NCBI GenBank assembly: GCA_017302015.1 | Contig: JAFLEE010000015.1 | Location: forward strand, 16,176 to 80,175 | Length of the DNA: 64,000 nucleotides | Reading direction: 5' to 3' | Source of the DNA: Spirochaetota bacterium | GTDB taxonomy: Bacteria > Spirochaetota > UBA12135 > COTS27 > JAFLEE01 | Shown: positions 41,521-49,253 of the stretch, piece by piece | Layout: every line of letters starts with the position of its first letter | How positions within the stretch are numbered: position 1 is the stretch's first letter | Made by a program: the position numbers and the translations under genes | Notes under the pieces: model-generated | Told to the model about the DNA's origin: nothing | The model's database searches: none | Seen by the model: the letters and a program-made list of their open reading frames with translations, nothing else

Positions 41521-44005
41521 GGGCCTCCAAGCGCAGCGCGTTCGCCCCCGGGGCCAGCGCGTGGCCGAAAAGGGCGCCGTCCCTCCCCGCGGACGCCAAC
41601 CCCGCGACGGGGTGCGGGGCCCAGAGCACCGCGGCGCACCCGACGGGGATCTCGAGGCGGATCCGATGCCCCGTGCCCTCTTTGCGCGCATCGAAGACGA
41701 TGCCCCCCAGCGGCGTATGGCAGGTGAGGGAAAGCCCCTCCAGATCGCCGAGTTGGGGCCGGATGGAGGCGCGGCGGAAGCCCGGCTCGGTCGCACGGAT
41801 GCCCGCGAGGTCCATGTAGGCGTGGAAGAGGGGCGACACCGGGCAATGGGACCATTCGTCGGTGGAATCGGGTTTGGGGCCGAAGAACTCGGACAGGCTA
41901 TGGTTCTGGACGACGGAGGGCTGGGTCGCCCAAAGATCGCGGAGTTCGCGCAGCACCGTCTGGGGTCGGCCGTGGAGGAAGAGGGCCCAATGCCGCCAGC
42001 AAGCGTTGGCCGGGTAGGCGATGCCCATCCACGGGGGGCGATCCGCGAGCGCCCGCAGGGACGCCTCCACCCGGCCGCCCGGGCAGAGCCCGAAGACGAC
42101 CGAGAAGGCGAGGGTCTCGTCGGCGACGTGGGCCTCCTCCCCTTCCCCGATCCAGGGGTGATTGTCGACGAAATGGCCCCGATTGCGGTCCCAGAATCGC
42201 CGGGCCGTGTCGGCGGCCAGGCGCCTCCCCAGTTTCCGCCAGCGCGCGGCGCCTCGGCCCCCGTCGAGCCGATCCGCCAATACCGCAAGCCCGTGGATGA
42301 ACATGCCCGAAACGTAGAGATTAAAGGCGGCCTGCTTGTTGCGCTTCTTCCCGTAGGCGACGTGATCGAGCCATACCGAGGGGATGCCCAGGGCGCGGTC
42401 GTCCACGGGGAGCAGCCCGCCCTCGCCCCGGAGGCCCGCGAGATACTCCCCGAAGGCCGCAAGCCGCGGGAGGAGGGGCGCCACCGCCTCGCGGTCGCCG
42501 GTTTGCATGAAGTGGTCGCGGCAATCGAGGACGAATTGCACCCCGTGGTCGAGGATCGGGCCCCAATCGGTAAGCCCGAGGATCCGCTGGGAGACGCGGG
42601 CGAGGCGGTCGTAGCCGGGCCAGCAATCCATGAAATAGCCCTCGGCGGCTTGGCCGTCGCTCCAGGTGCGCAGGTAGCGCGCGCTTAAGCGCGTTTCGCC
42701 GAAGGCCAGGCGCACGCCGTGGTGCTGGTGGCCCACATCCCCGGCGTACTGCTGGCGTTCCCGGCCGAATCCGTCGGAACCGATCTCCTGGATGCTATTG
42801 CAAAGCGTATTGAGGCTCGCCGTGAAGAGGCGCTGGAGCGCCGGTTCCGGGGTCCGGATCTCGGGCGCATGCGGGAAGGGGTAGAGGCGACGGCGCCAAT
42901 GCACCCCCGAGAGGCGCACCGGGCGGGAAGCGCCCCGGATGGAGATCTGGAGCCACCGGCCGCTGGAGAAGTCGAAGGGGCCGAGTTCCTGCAGGCCCTC
43001 CCGGCAGATAAAGCGCGTCCACGCGTGGAAATGGGTCTCTAGCCACAGGGTCCCGCCCACCTCGTGGCTCTCCTGGAGCATGAGTTCAATGATCGTCCCC
43101 GCCGCCGCCTCGACGGTGAACGCGGGCCAGCCCGTCATATGCTCGTGCAGGCTGAAGGTGAGGAAGAGCGATTCATCCGCGCCCGTGGCCGGGAGTTCCC
43201 AGACGCCATCGGCCACCGCCGCCGCCACGGGGGCCGCCTCGATGTCGAACGAGTCGGGCACGCGGAAATCGAACCAGTCCCGGGGATCGCGCTTCCACCG
43301 CAGGCGTCCCTGCTCGCGAAGTTGCGCGTCGTGGCGTTCCTCGCGCATGAGCGGGATGCTGCGGGCGAGGAGACGGGTCGTCCCCGCGTCCTGGCAGGAG
43401 ATCCCGGTGTAGACGGAGTAGGTGAAGGCCAGGGGCGGTTTGTCCGCGGGCACCGGAAGGAGGGCGGGCGCCATCCAGGACCCGTCTTCCGTGAAACCCG
43501 GGCGATCCCAACCCCACGGATGGAGCCGGGCGTCCCATTCCTCCTGGAGGGCCCGCAGGAACCATTGCTTGTGCCGGCCGGGGGCGTGGGCGCGGTCGAT
43601 GGCGCAGCGCCAATCGCCATCGCTGACGATCGTCTCCTCGCGCCCGTCGCCGTGGACGAGGGCGAGGCGGGCGATGAAGCCCGGGTTGCCCGCCGCCCAG
43701 GTGCCGTCGCCCTCGCCGAAATAGAGGACCTGGGCGCCGATCACATTCTCCCCGGCGACGAGGGCGCCGGCGAGATCGACCGAGTCGACTTCGAGGCTCC
43801 GGGGGTCGCAGGGAGCGGGCCCCCACGCCAACGCGCGCCCGTTCACCGTGAGGCGATAGCGGCTATCGGCGAGGATCTGGAGTTCGGCCCGCATCGGCGC
43901 GGCATCCAAGCGGATCCGCCGGCGGAAAAAAACGAAGGTATTGGGGAGCGTACGCGCGCCGGGGAGCCAGAGCCACCGGGCCGGAGCGAGGTTCAGTGCT
44001 TCCAT
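41507..44005 (-). CDS. GH78 alpha-L-rhamnosidase-like protein
   Basis: 832 residues, somewhat shorter than the usual 900-1000. The N-terminal Ig-like and beta domains precede an alpha/alpha barrel of the six-hairpin type. The catalytic segment DGFGRERQQYAGDVGH gives D411, E416 and D423, spaced (5, then 7) as D567, E572 and D579 in Bacillus RhaB. The barrel's end shows EFFGPKPDSTDEWSHC and SPLFHAYMDLAGI, then a beta-sandwich starting SIRPQLGDLEGLSLTCHTPL. These enzymes release L-rhamnose from glycosides and pectic or bacterial polysaccharides. No signal peptide is seen, so it may be cytoplasmic and act on imported oligosaccharides. It is the last gene of the operon beginning at 48789, 109 bp after the 820-residue protein. 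Confidence 0.87.
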   Translation of the reverse strand: MEALNLAPARWLWLPGARTLPNTFVFFRRRIRLDAAPMRAELQILADSRYRLTVNGRALAWGPAPCDPRSLEVDSVDLAGALVAGENVIGAQVLYFGEGDGTWAAGNPGFIARLALVHGDGREETIVSDGDWRCAIDRAHAPGRHKQWFLRALQEEWDARLHPWGWDRPGFTEDGSWMAPALLPVPADKPPLAFTYSVYTGISCQDAGTTRLLARSIPLMREERHDAQLREQGRLRWKRDPRDWFDFRVPDSFDIEAAPVAAAVADGVWELPATGADESLFLTFSLHEHMTGWPAFTVEAAAGTIIELMLQESHEVGGTLWLETHFHAWTRFICREGLQELGPFDFSSGRWLQISIRGASRPVRLSGVHWRRRLYPFPHAPEIRTPEPALQRLFTASLNTLCNSIQEIGSDGFGRERQQYAGDVGHQHHGVRLAFGETRLSARYLRTWSDGQAAEGYFMDCWPGYDRLARVSQRILGLTDWGPILDHGVQFVLDCRDHFMQTGDREAVAPLLPRLAAFGEYLAGLRGEGGLLPVDDRALGIPSVWLDHVAYGKKRNKQAAFNLYVSGMFIHGLAVLADRLDGGRGAARWRKLGRRLAADTARRFWDRNRGHFVDNHPWIGEGEEAHVADETLAFSVVFGLCPGGRVEASLRALADRPPWMGIAYPANACWRHWALFLHGRPQTVLRELRDLWATQPSVVQNHSLSEFFGPKPDSTDEWSHCPVSPLFHAYMDLAGIRATEPGFRRASIRPQLGDLEGLSLTCHTPLGGIVFDARKEGTGHRIRLEIPVGCAAVLWAPHPVAGLASAGRDGALFGHALAPGANALRLEALRDG

Positions 44006-44114
44006 GGACTATCTTCCCGCGGGCTACCGAAACCCACAACCGGGGCCGCAGTGCCTGCACTTTTTTTAGGTCCGTCCCCAACGTACGGGAAGGCGTTGGA
44101 ACCCCGGAGGGGCG

Positions 44115-46577
44115 CTACCAGGAAATGATCAGGTCGCCCGTGACGTGCTCCACGCGCAGCGCGAGGCCCGAAGCCCGCTCTTCCCGCGCCGGGGTCGCGA
44201 AATCGCCCACGAGGTAGGGGTGGTGGCCGTTACGCAGGATGGCCACGTTCCCCTCGGTGCCGGTCTCGGGGAAGAAGCGCACCACGGCGTCTTTCAAGCC
44301 CTTCACCCGAAGGCGGCGTTTCACCCCCACCATGATCGAGCACTCCTCGATGCAGGCGAGTTCGCCGTCGGCCGCCTGTTCGACGAACACGCGGCATTCC
44401 CGCCGCCACGCCTTGGGCATGCGCCACGTGCTCGATCCGTTCTGGATCCAGGTCTCCTGCCCGGTGAGCAGCGGAGCGCCCTCGGGGAACCGCAGCGATT
44501 GCCCCACGGTGATGTTGGGGGAATGGCCGGCGAAATAGAAGGCGTTGCGATGGCGCGAAACCACGAGGATCGGGTTCTTCTGCTTGCCCTCGCGCTTCTC
44601 GAGCGCCAAGGAGTACCCGAAGGCCGAGAGCAGGTGCCGGGAGAGGAGTTCGGAGTAGAAGACGGCATCCGGGTCGTGCATCTCGGGCAGGTGGGCGCCC
44701 TTGAACTCGGGGAGCCGGAACGAATTGGTGCCGCGCACCCAGGCGAGGGCCCCGCCCTTCCAGGCGGGGTCGCGGCGCACGAGGGCGTAGGCGCGGACTT
44801 GGCCCTTGGACGATACCGTGGCGGCCAATTCGGTGCGCGGATCCTTCGCGTCGGCGAGGATCTCCGCCACCCCGCCGGCGGAGGAGAGTTCGTGGTGGAT
44901 GAGGCGGGCGGGCCGCTTGGAGGCGGTGAGGGCGTCGGTGGCGAGCTTCACGTCGATCTCCAGTTCGCCGGAGATCGGAGCGTCTTGCTTAAGGCCCAGC
45001 AATTCGAGGAGCGCCGCGTCGGCGTGCCGGGTCGGGCCGTAGAGGAGCGCGTGCCCCCCGCGCTTCACGTGGTCGGCGACCCGTTCGGCGGCCCGTTTGC
45101 CGATCGCGGCGGGGGTGACGAGCACGCGGCCGGCGAAGGCGCCCTTCCCCGCCTCCTCGGCCTCGGCGAAATGGGCCGTGCTCACCACGGTATTGAGGGG
45201 CAGGCCGTGATTGACCGAGGTGCGCATGAACCAGTCCCCGAAAAAAACCTCGGGGATGCGACCCGCGTCGAGGGCCATGTCGTGGTATTCGTCGAAGGGA
45301 TAGACCCACACGAGCGGGCCCGCGGCGTCCGGCGAAGTGCCCACATCCTCGAGGATGAAGGGGATCACCTCGTTGGGCACGAGATCGGGCATCTTGCCGT
45401 AGGTATCGTCGACGGAGAGGATGTTGATGTCGGTGGGCAGGGAGACCTTCCCGTCGCCCTCCAGGCGGCAGACGGAGAGCGGAAGGTGGATGTCGTGGGG
45501 TTCGCGCCCGTAGCGGTCGATCCAAGGGCTATTGACGAACCAATTATCGTGGGTGTAGAAGCGGTAGGGGTAGGTCGTGCCGGGGATCTGGGCGATATGC
45601 GACATCCACCCCGTGAGTTCCAGGCCGAAATCGCCGTTGAGGGCCGCCCAGGGGGAGTTCACCGCCGGCTCGAGGTTGAACCCGCCGCGGTAGATCTCGC
45701 GCAACGGCACGCCGTCGCTGGCCAGATCGCGCCCGGTGGTCTGGTTGGTGCCGCGGCTTCGAAGCCAAACATCGGGGCATTCCTTGCGGAAGGCCTTGAA
45801 GAAAGCCAGGCTCTTATCCTTCACCTCGGCGGCCTTGGCGGGGTCGTAGCGCTTCCCGTCGAAGACGACGCCGTACATCCCCCAGGTCTCGAGGCCGAAG
45901 CCGAAGCCGTTGGAGAGCCAGAGCCAATCGAAGCCCATCGCCTTGAGGAAATGCCGGCTCTGGCGGCCGAGGAAGGTGCCGAAGGGCGTGCCTTCGGGGA
46001 TGCCATCGGGGAAGCCGGCGTACTCGGCCTTGTCGGCGTGGAGCGTGGCGTAGCAGGTGACCATGCTGGCGTGCCCCATGGTGCCGCCCAGGCAGATCTC
46101 GGGGTGCTTCTGGTACTTGAAGATCGATTTGGCGAACTCGGGCCCCGGGTCGAAGGTGGCGCCCAGGGTCACGGGCCGCTCCAATTCTTGGGCGCCGACT
46201 TCCTTCACCAATTCGAGGAACCGCTTGTACCACCGGTAGGTATGCAGCGGCGGGTTCTCGATGTAGGTGTAGGGATGGCGGTGGATGGAGATATTCTTGG
46301 GATCGTTCGCGTCGTGGGCCTCGACGTGGGGGTTGGCCGTGCCGATCGTGTAGGACCATTCGAAGGTCCGGTCGAGGTCGCCGGTGAAGTCGAGGATCTC
46401 GGAGCCATCCGAGGTCCACATCATCACCGAGGCCGTGTCGGCGTGCCGGGCCAGGGGCCGCCATTGGCGGAACATGCCCCGCAGCACCTTGCGCACGCCC
46501 TCTTCCGTGGTGTCGACGAACGGGCGCAGGGAGAGTTCGAGGGTGACGCTTCGCAGCGATCGGCCGAGGTAGGGCAT
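44115..46577 (-). CDS. 820-residue protein of unknown family in the rhamnosidase operon
   Basis: No signal peptide or membrane helix. The sequence is probably a TIM-barrel-like hydrolase followed by beta domains: SVTLELSLRPFVDTTEEGVR at the start resembles a barrel strand/helix, and later FDWLWLSNGFGFGLETWGMY and RFYTHDNWFVNSPWID are rich in aromatic and acidic residues of the kind found in sugar-binding clefts. DAAGPLVWVYPFDEYHD is another acidic patch. A flavodoxin-like region (RVLVTPAAIGKRAAERVADH, about 495-530) resembles a beta-galactosidase trimerisation domain. I cannot place it in a named family, though similar proteins occur in glycan-degrading bacteria. CAGGAA precedes the ATG; it lies 168 bp after the second oxidoreductase and 109 bp before GH78. 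Confidence 0.65.
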   Translation of the reverse strand: MPYLGRSLRSVTLELSLRPFVDTTEEGVRKVLRGMFRQWRPLARHADTASVMMWTSDGSEILDFTGDLDRTFEWSYTIGTANPHVEAHDANDPKNISIHRHPYTYIENPPLHTYRWYKRFLELVKEVGAQELERPVTLGATFDPGPEFAKSIFKYQKHPEICLGGTMGHASMVTCYATLHADKAEYAGFPDGIPEGTPFGTFLGRQSRHFLKAMGFDWLWLSNGFGFGLETWGMYGVVFDGKRYDPAKAAEVKDKSLAFFKAFRKECPDVWLRSRGTNQTTGRDLASDGVPLREIYRGGFNLEPAVNSPWAALNGDFGLELTGWMSHIAQIPGTTYPYRFYTHDNWFVNSPWIDRYGREPHDIHLPLSVCRLEGDGKVSLPTDINILSVDDTYGKMPDLVPNEVIPFILEDVGTSPDAAGPLVWVYPFDEYHDMALDAGRIPEVFFGDWFMRTSVNHGLPLNTVVSTAHFAEAEEAGKGAFAGRVLVTPAAIGKRAAERVADHVKRGGHALLYGPTRHADAALLELLGLKQDAPISGELEIDVKLATDALTASKRPARLIHHELSSAGGVAEILADAKDPRTELAATVSSKGQVRAYALVRRDPAWKGGALAWVRGTNSFRLPEFKGAHLPEMHDPDAVFYSELLSRHLLSAFGYSLALEKREGKQKNPILVVSRHRNAFYFAGHSPNITVGQSLRFPEGAPLLTGQETWIQNGSSTWRMPKAWRRECRVFVEQAADGELACIEECSIMVGVKRRLRVKGLKDAVVRFFPETGTEGNVAILRNGHHPYLVGDFATPAREERASGLALRVEHVTGDLIISW

Positions 46578-46745
46578 CGGGTTTCCTGGGAAAGCGCCCC
46601 TTTCGGCTTCCAGCTGGGGCGCCTTCGCCGGGATCCGCTGGACCCCGGTTCGGGTGAAGTATGGGCCCCGCGCGCCCGGAGGTCATGGGAAATGGGGCCT
46701 TCCCCGGGATTTTACGCCCCGATGCCGGGATCGTCCATACGCCCG

Positions 46746-47759
46746 CTACAGGGCCATCCAACCCTTCTTTTTTCCGGCCGCTTCCTGCATGCACAACGCT
46801 ACCCGGGTCGCTTCCAGGACCGACCGGGTGGAGAGGCCATCGGCAGGGGGATTCCCCGCCGCGTCGGCGAGGAAATCGTCCAAGTGCAGGCCGGGGCGGG
46901 CCGGGGCAAACGGCACGCTTCGGGCCTCCTTCTCTCCGTCCATCCAAAGCTTGACGTCCGGGAGGGTGGTGGAGGTCTCGAGCACGCCCTTCTCGCCGTG
47001 GAAGGTGAAGCGCCAATAATGGGGCGCGGTGAATCCCTGGCTATCGGGAGCCATGTAGGAGACATCCCCGAGGACCCCGGCCCCGTCCCCGAGGCGGGCC
47101 ATGAGTTGGGCGCAGACCTCGAATTGGGGCGCCTGGGGAAGGCGCTCGTTCCAGGCTCGGGCGGCGATGACTTCCGCGAACGGGGTACCGAGGACCCAAT
47201 GGATGAAGTCGACGGCGTGGATGGCGATGTCGTTGATCGTGCCGCCGTGCTTGCCCGCTTCGAAGTACCAGCCCGGGCGCGATCCCCAATTCAGCGGATG
47301 CTGGCCCGTGAAGTTCACGGTGTGCACCCGCCCCAGGGTCCGCTCCGCCAGGAGTTTCTTGATCGTCTGCATGGGCGCGAGGTCGCGCAGGTCGAATTGG
47401 GCCCCGACGGCGAGCTGCTTCTTCCCCGCGAGGGCCCGGATCTCCTCCCATTCCTCTAGGCGGGTGCAAAGGGGCTTGTCGGCGATGACGTGCTTGCCGG
47501 CCTCCAGGGCGCGCTTCACCAGGCCGCCGCGGCGGGAGAAATAATCCCCGATGGCCACGAAGTCGAAGGCCCCCGCATCCTTGAAGAGCGCATCAATGGA
47601 TGGATGGGTGAGGGGGATGTCCTTGAGGATGGCCCCGGCGGCCGCGGGATCGTCCTCGGCCACGGCGACGATCTCGAGGTCGTCGCGCTTCTGGATGAGA
47701 CGGTAGAGGCCGGCGCTATGGCCGTGGCGCATGCCGGCGAAGGCGATCCGTTTTTTCAT
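46746..47759 (-). CDS. Gfo/Idh/MocA family oxidoreductase (second gene of the rhamnosidase operon)
   Basis: 337 residues. Rossmann motif KRIAFAGMRHGHSAGLY, slightly atypical, with HG instead of the glycine-rich turn; then a VIADKPLCTRLEEWEEI motif in place of 'EKP'. The substrate domain contains HGGTINDIAIHAVDFIHW, with the family Asp/His residues. It starts 10 bp after the previous oxidoreductase's stop, with AAGGAAG before the ATG, so the pair is one transcript. Enzymes like this handle sugar lactones, inositols or keto sugars; the two may catalyse successive oxidations. Confidence 0.88.
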   Translation of the reverse strand: MKKRIAFAGMRHGHSAGLYRLIQKRDDLEIVAVAEDDPAAAGAILKDIPLTHPSIDALFKDAGAFDFVAIGDYFSRRGGLVKRALEAGKHVIADKPLCTRLEEWEEIRALAGKKQLAVGAQFDLRDLAPMQTIKKLLAERTLGRVHTVNFTGQHPLNWGSRPGWYFEAGKHGGTINDIAIHAVDFIHWVLGTPFAEVIAARAWNERLPQAPQFEVCAQLMARLGDGAGVLGDVSYMAPDSQGFTAPHYWRFTFHGEKGVLETSTTLPDVKLWMDGEKEARSVPFAPARPGLHLDDFLADAAGNPPADGLSTRSVLEATRVALCMQEAAGKKKGWMAL

Positions 47760-47769
47760 GGGGGCTTCC

Positions 47770-48789
47770 TTAAAGGGTGACGGTCTTCCCGCTGCGGGAG
47801 GACTCGTAGATGGCGAGGATGAGGTCGACGGCCTTGCGGGCCTCGTCGCCGGTGATGAAGGGGTCGCGGCCGGTCTTCACGGCGTCGATCAGGTCTTCGA
47901 TGATGGCGATATGGCCCGCGAAGCCGATCTGCTTCGGGTCGCCCGAGCCGCCCGCCTTGTCTTCGGTGGCGAACTCGGCGGCGCGGTCCTCCTGCCCCAC
48001 GAGCTGCCATTGGAGGATGCTCGATTCCTTCAGGATCACGCTCCCCTTCTCGCCGTGGAGTTCCAGGCGCGTCTCCTGGGCCGGATAGACCGAGGTCGTG
48101 CCCTCGATGACGCCGAGGGCGCCGTTCTTGAACTCCACGAGGATCACCGCGGTGTCCTCCACCTGGATCTGGCGGGCCAGGGTGGCGCAGCGCGCGGTGA
48201 CGCTCTTGATCCCGCCCATGAGCCATTGGACCAGATCGATGCCGTGCACGCCCTGGTTCATGAGGGCGCCGCCGCCGTCCATCTCCCACGTCGCGCGCCA
48301 GGAGGCGCTCCGGTAATAATCCTGCGACCGGTAATATTTCAGGTAGGCGTCGGCGAGGACCATGCGGCCGAACTCGCCCGCTTCGATGGCCGCCTTGATG
48401 CGCCGGCTATTCTTGCCCATGCGCCGTTGGAAGATGCCCGTGAACTTGACCCCGGCCTTCTCCACCTCGGCGAGCATGGCGTCCATCGCCTTCTTGTTGA
48501 TATCGATGGGCTTCTCGCAGACGATATGCTTACCGGCGCGGGCGGCTTGGATCGCCATCTCCGCGTGCATGCCGCTGGGGGTGCAGATGCAGACCGCATC
48601 GACGTCCTTGCGTTTGAGGAGTTCCCGGTAATCGGTGAGCACCTCCTTTACCCCGAACTCGGCGGCGAATTTCTTTCCGGCTTCGGGCAGCACGTCGGCC
48701 ACCGCGGCGATCTCCGCCCCCGGCACCGCCTTGATGGCGTTTCCGTGGGTGGGCGCAATGACGCCGCAACCGATGATTCCAAAACGCAT
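47770..48789 (-). CDS. Gfo/Idh/MocA family oxidoreductase (first gene of the rhamnosidase operon)
   Basis: 339 residues from the ATG at 48789, preceded by GGAGGT; a GTG at 48795 lies inside that ribosome site, so it is rejected. MRFGIIGCGVIAPTHGNAIK is a classic Rossmann opening, and HIVCEKPIDINKKAMD carries the EKP motif (about residue 93). WEMDGGGALMNQGVHGIDLV provides the conserved 'GGG.l.d.g.H..D' pattern for the substrate site. It heads the operon behind the unusual AT-rich promoter at 48836-48882. The substrate is unknown; context suggests a deoxy- or uronic-type sugar. Confidence 0.9.
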   Translation of the reverse strand: MRFGIIGCGVIAPTHGNAIKAVPGAEIAAVADVLPEAGKKFAAEFGVKEVLTDYRELLKRKDVDAVCICTPSGMHAEMAIQAARAGKHIVCEKPIDINKKAMDAMLAEVEKAGVKFTGIFQRRMGKNSRRIKAAIEAGEFGRMVLADAYLKYYRSQDYYRSASWRATWEMDGGGALMNQGVHGIDLVQWLMGGIKSVTARCATLARQIQVEDTAVILVEFKNGALGVIEGTTSVYPAQETRLELHGEKGSVILKESSILQWQLVGQEDRAAEFATEDKAGGSGDPKQIGFAGHIAIIEDLIDAVKTGRDPFITGDEARKAVDLILAIYESSRSGKTVTL

Positions 48790-48835
48790 GGGCACCTCCA
48801 GTGCCAGAATATGGGGAATTCGAGAGGGCTAGATT

Positions 48836-48882
48836 AATACTAGTCTTATAAATAGTATTGTCAAGGTTAGTCTAAATGTCAA
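48836..48882 (-). promoter_or_regulatory. Tandem TTGACA promoter with palindromic operator-like site
   Basis: On the minus strand CCTTGACA occurs twice, 18 bp apart (TTGACA at 48877-48882 and 48859-48864), each a perfect -35 box. Seventeen bp later each has a TA-rich box: AATACT (48854-48859) and AGTATT (48836-48841). Those boxes form a palindrome, AATACTA and TAGTATT separated by 10 bp (48836-48859). The arrangement suggests two staggered promoters overlapped by one operator, upstream of the oxidoreductase operon. Confidence 0.6.
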
Positions 48883-48961
48883 GGAGTCGGTGGGGCTTTT
48901 GGGGAAATGGGTGGGAGGCTGGGGATTATGGGTGATTCTGCTAAATAATATATAACTTCTT

Positions 48962-49007
48962 AATTCTGTTAGAATTACTTTCTTGCTCCTAATTCTTTCA
49001 GAATTAC
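48962..49007. promoter_or_regulatory. Two copies of a 17-bp palindrome TAATTCT-N3-AGAATTA
   Basis: Copy 1 is 48962-48978 (spacer GTT) and copy 2 is 48991-49007 (spacer TTC), both with perfect 7-bp arms and 29 bp apart. They lie in an AT-rich island of the otherwise GC-rich window, about 170-220 bp before the oxidoreductase operon. They look like paired binding sites of a dimeric regulator. The rest of the 464-bp gap (48790-49253) holds the promoter above and a GC-richer end without features. Confidence 0.5.
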
Positions 49008-49253
49008 TCATTTCCCAATTCGGTCGAACCGCCCCCGACCCCAAGACTCCCTCAAAATCCACGCCCCCACCAAATCCCTCACCCACTTCAAATCTTCAGC
49101 TCCACAAAACTCCCCGCGACTCAAGCGAAGTCTTCCACCCGCTCCTGAACCGCCATCGGCGCGCTCGCAGCCGCATTTTGGGATCGTCGTCGAAGGCGCA
49201 GCATCCCGAAGGCCAGGCCGCAGCTACCAGAGCAGGGCGAACCCACCGCGACA

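Noticed and set aside
44145-47459. 1104-codon plus-strand frame across the sugar operon
   Set aside because: Antisense of three real genes on the minus strand; its translation is Gly/Ala/Val/Glu-rich with no motif.
48962-49007. Intrinsic terminators for the gene ending at 49254
   Set aside because: The stems are AT-rich, without U tracts, and occur twice with identical arms and different loops, which fits protein-binding sites better.
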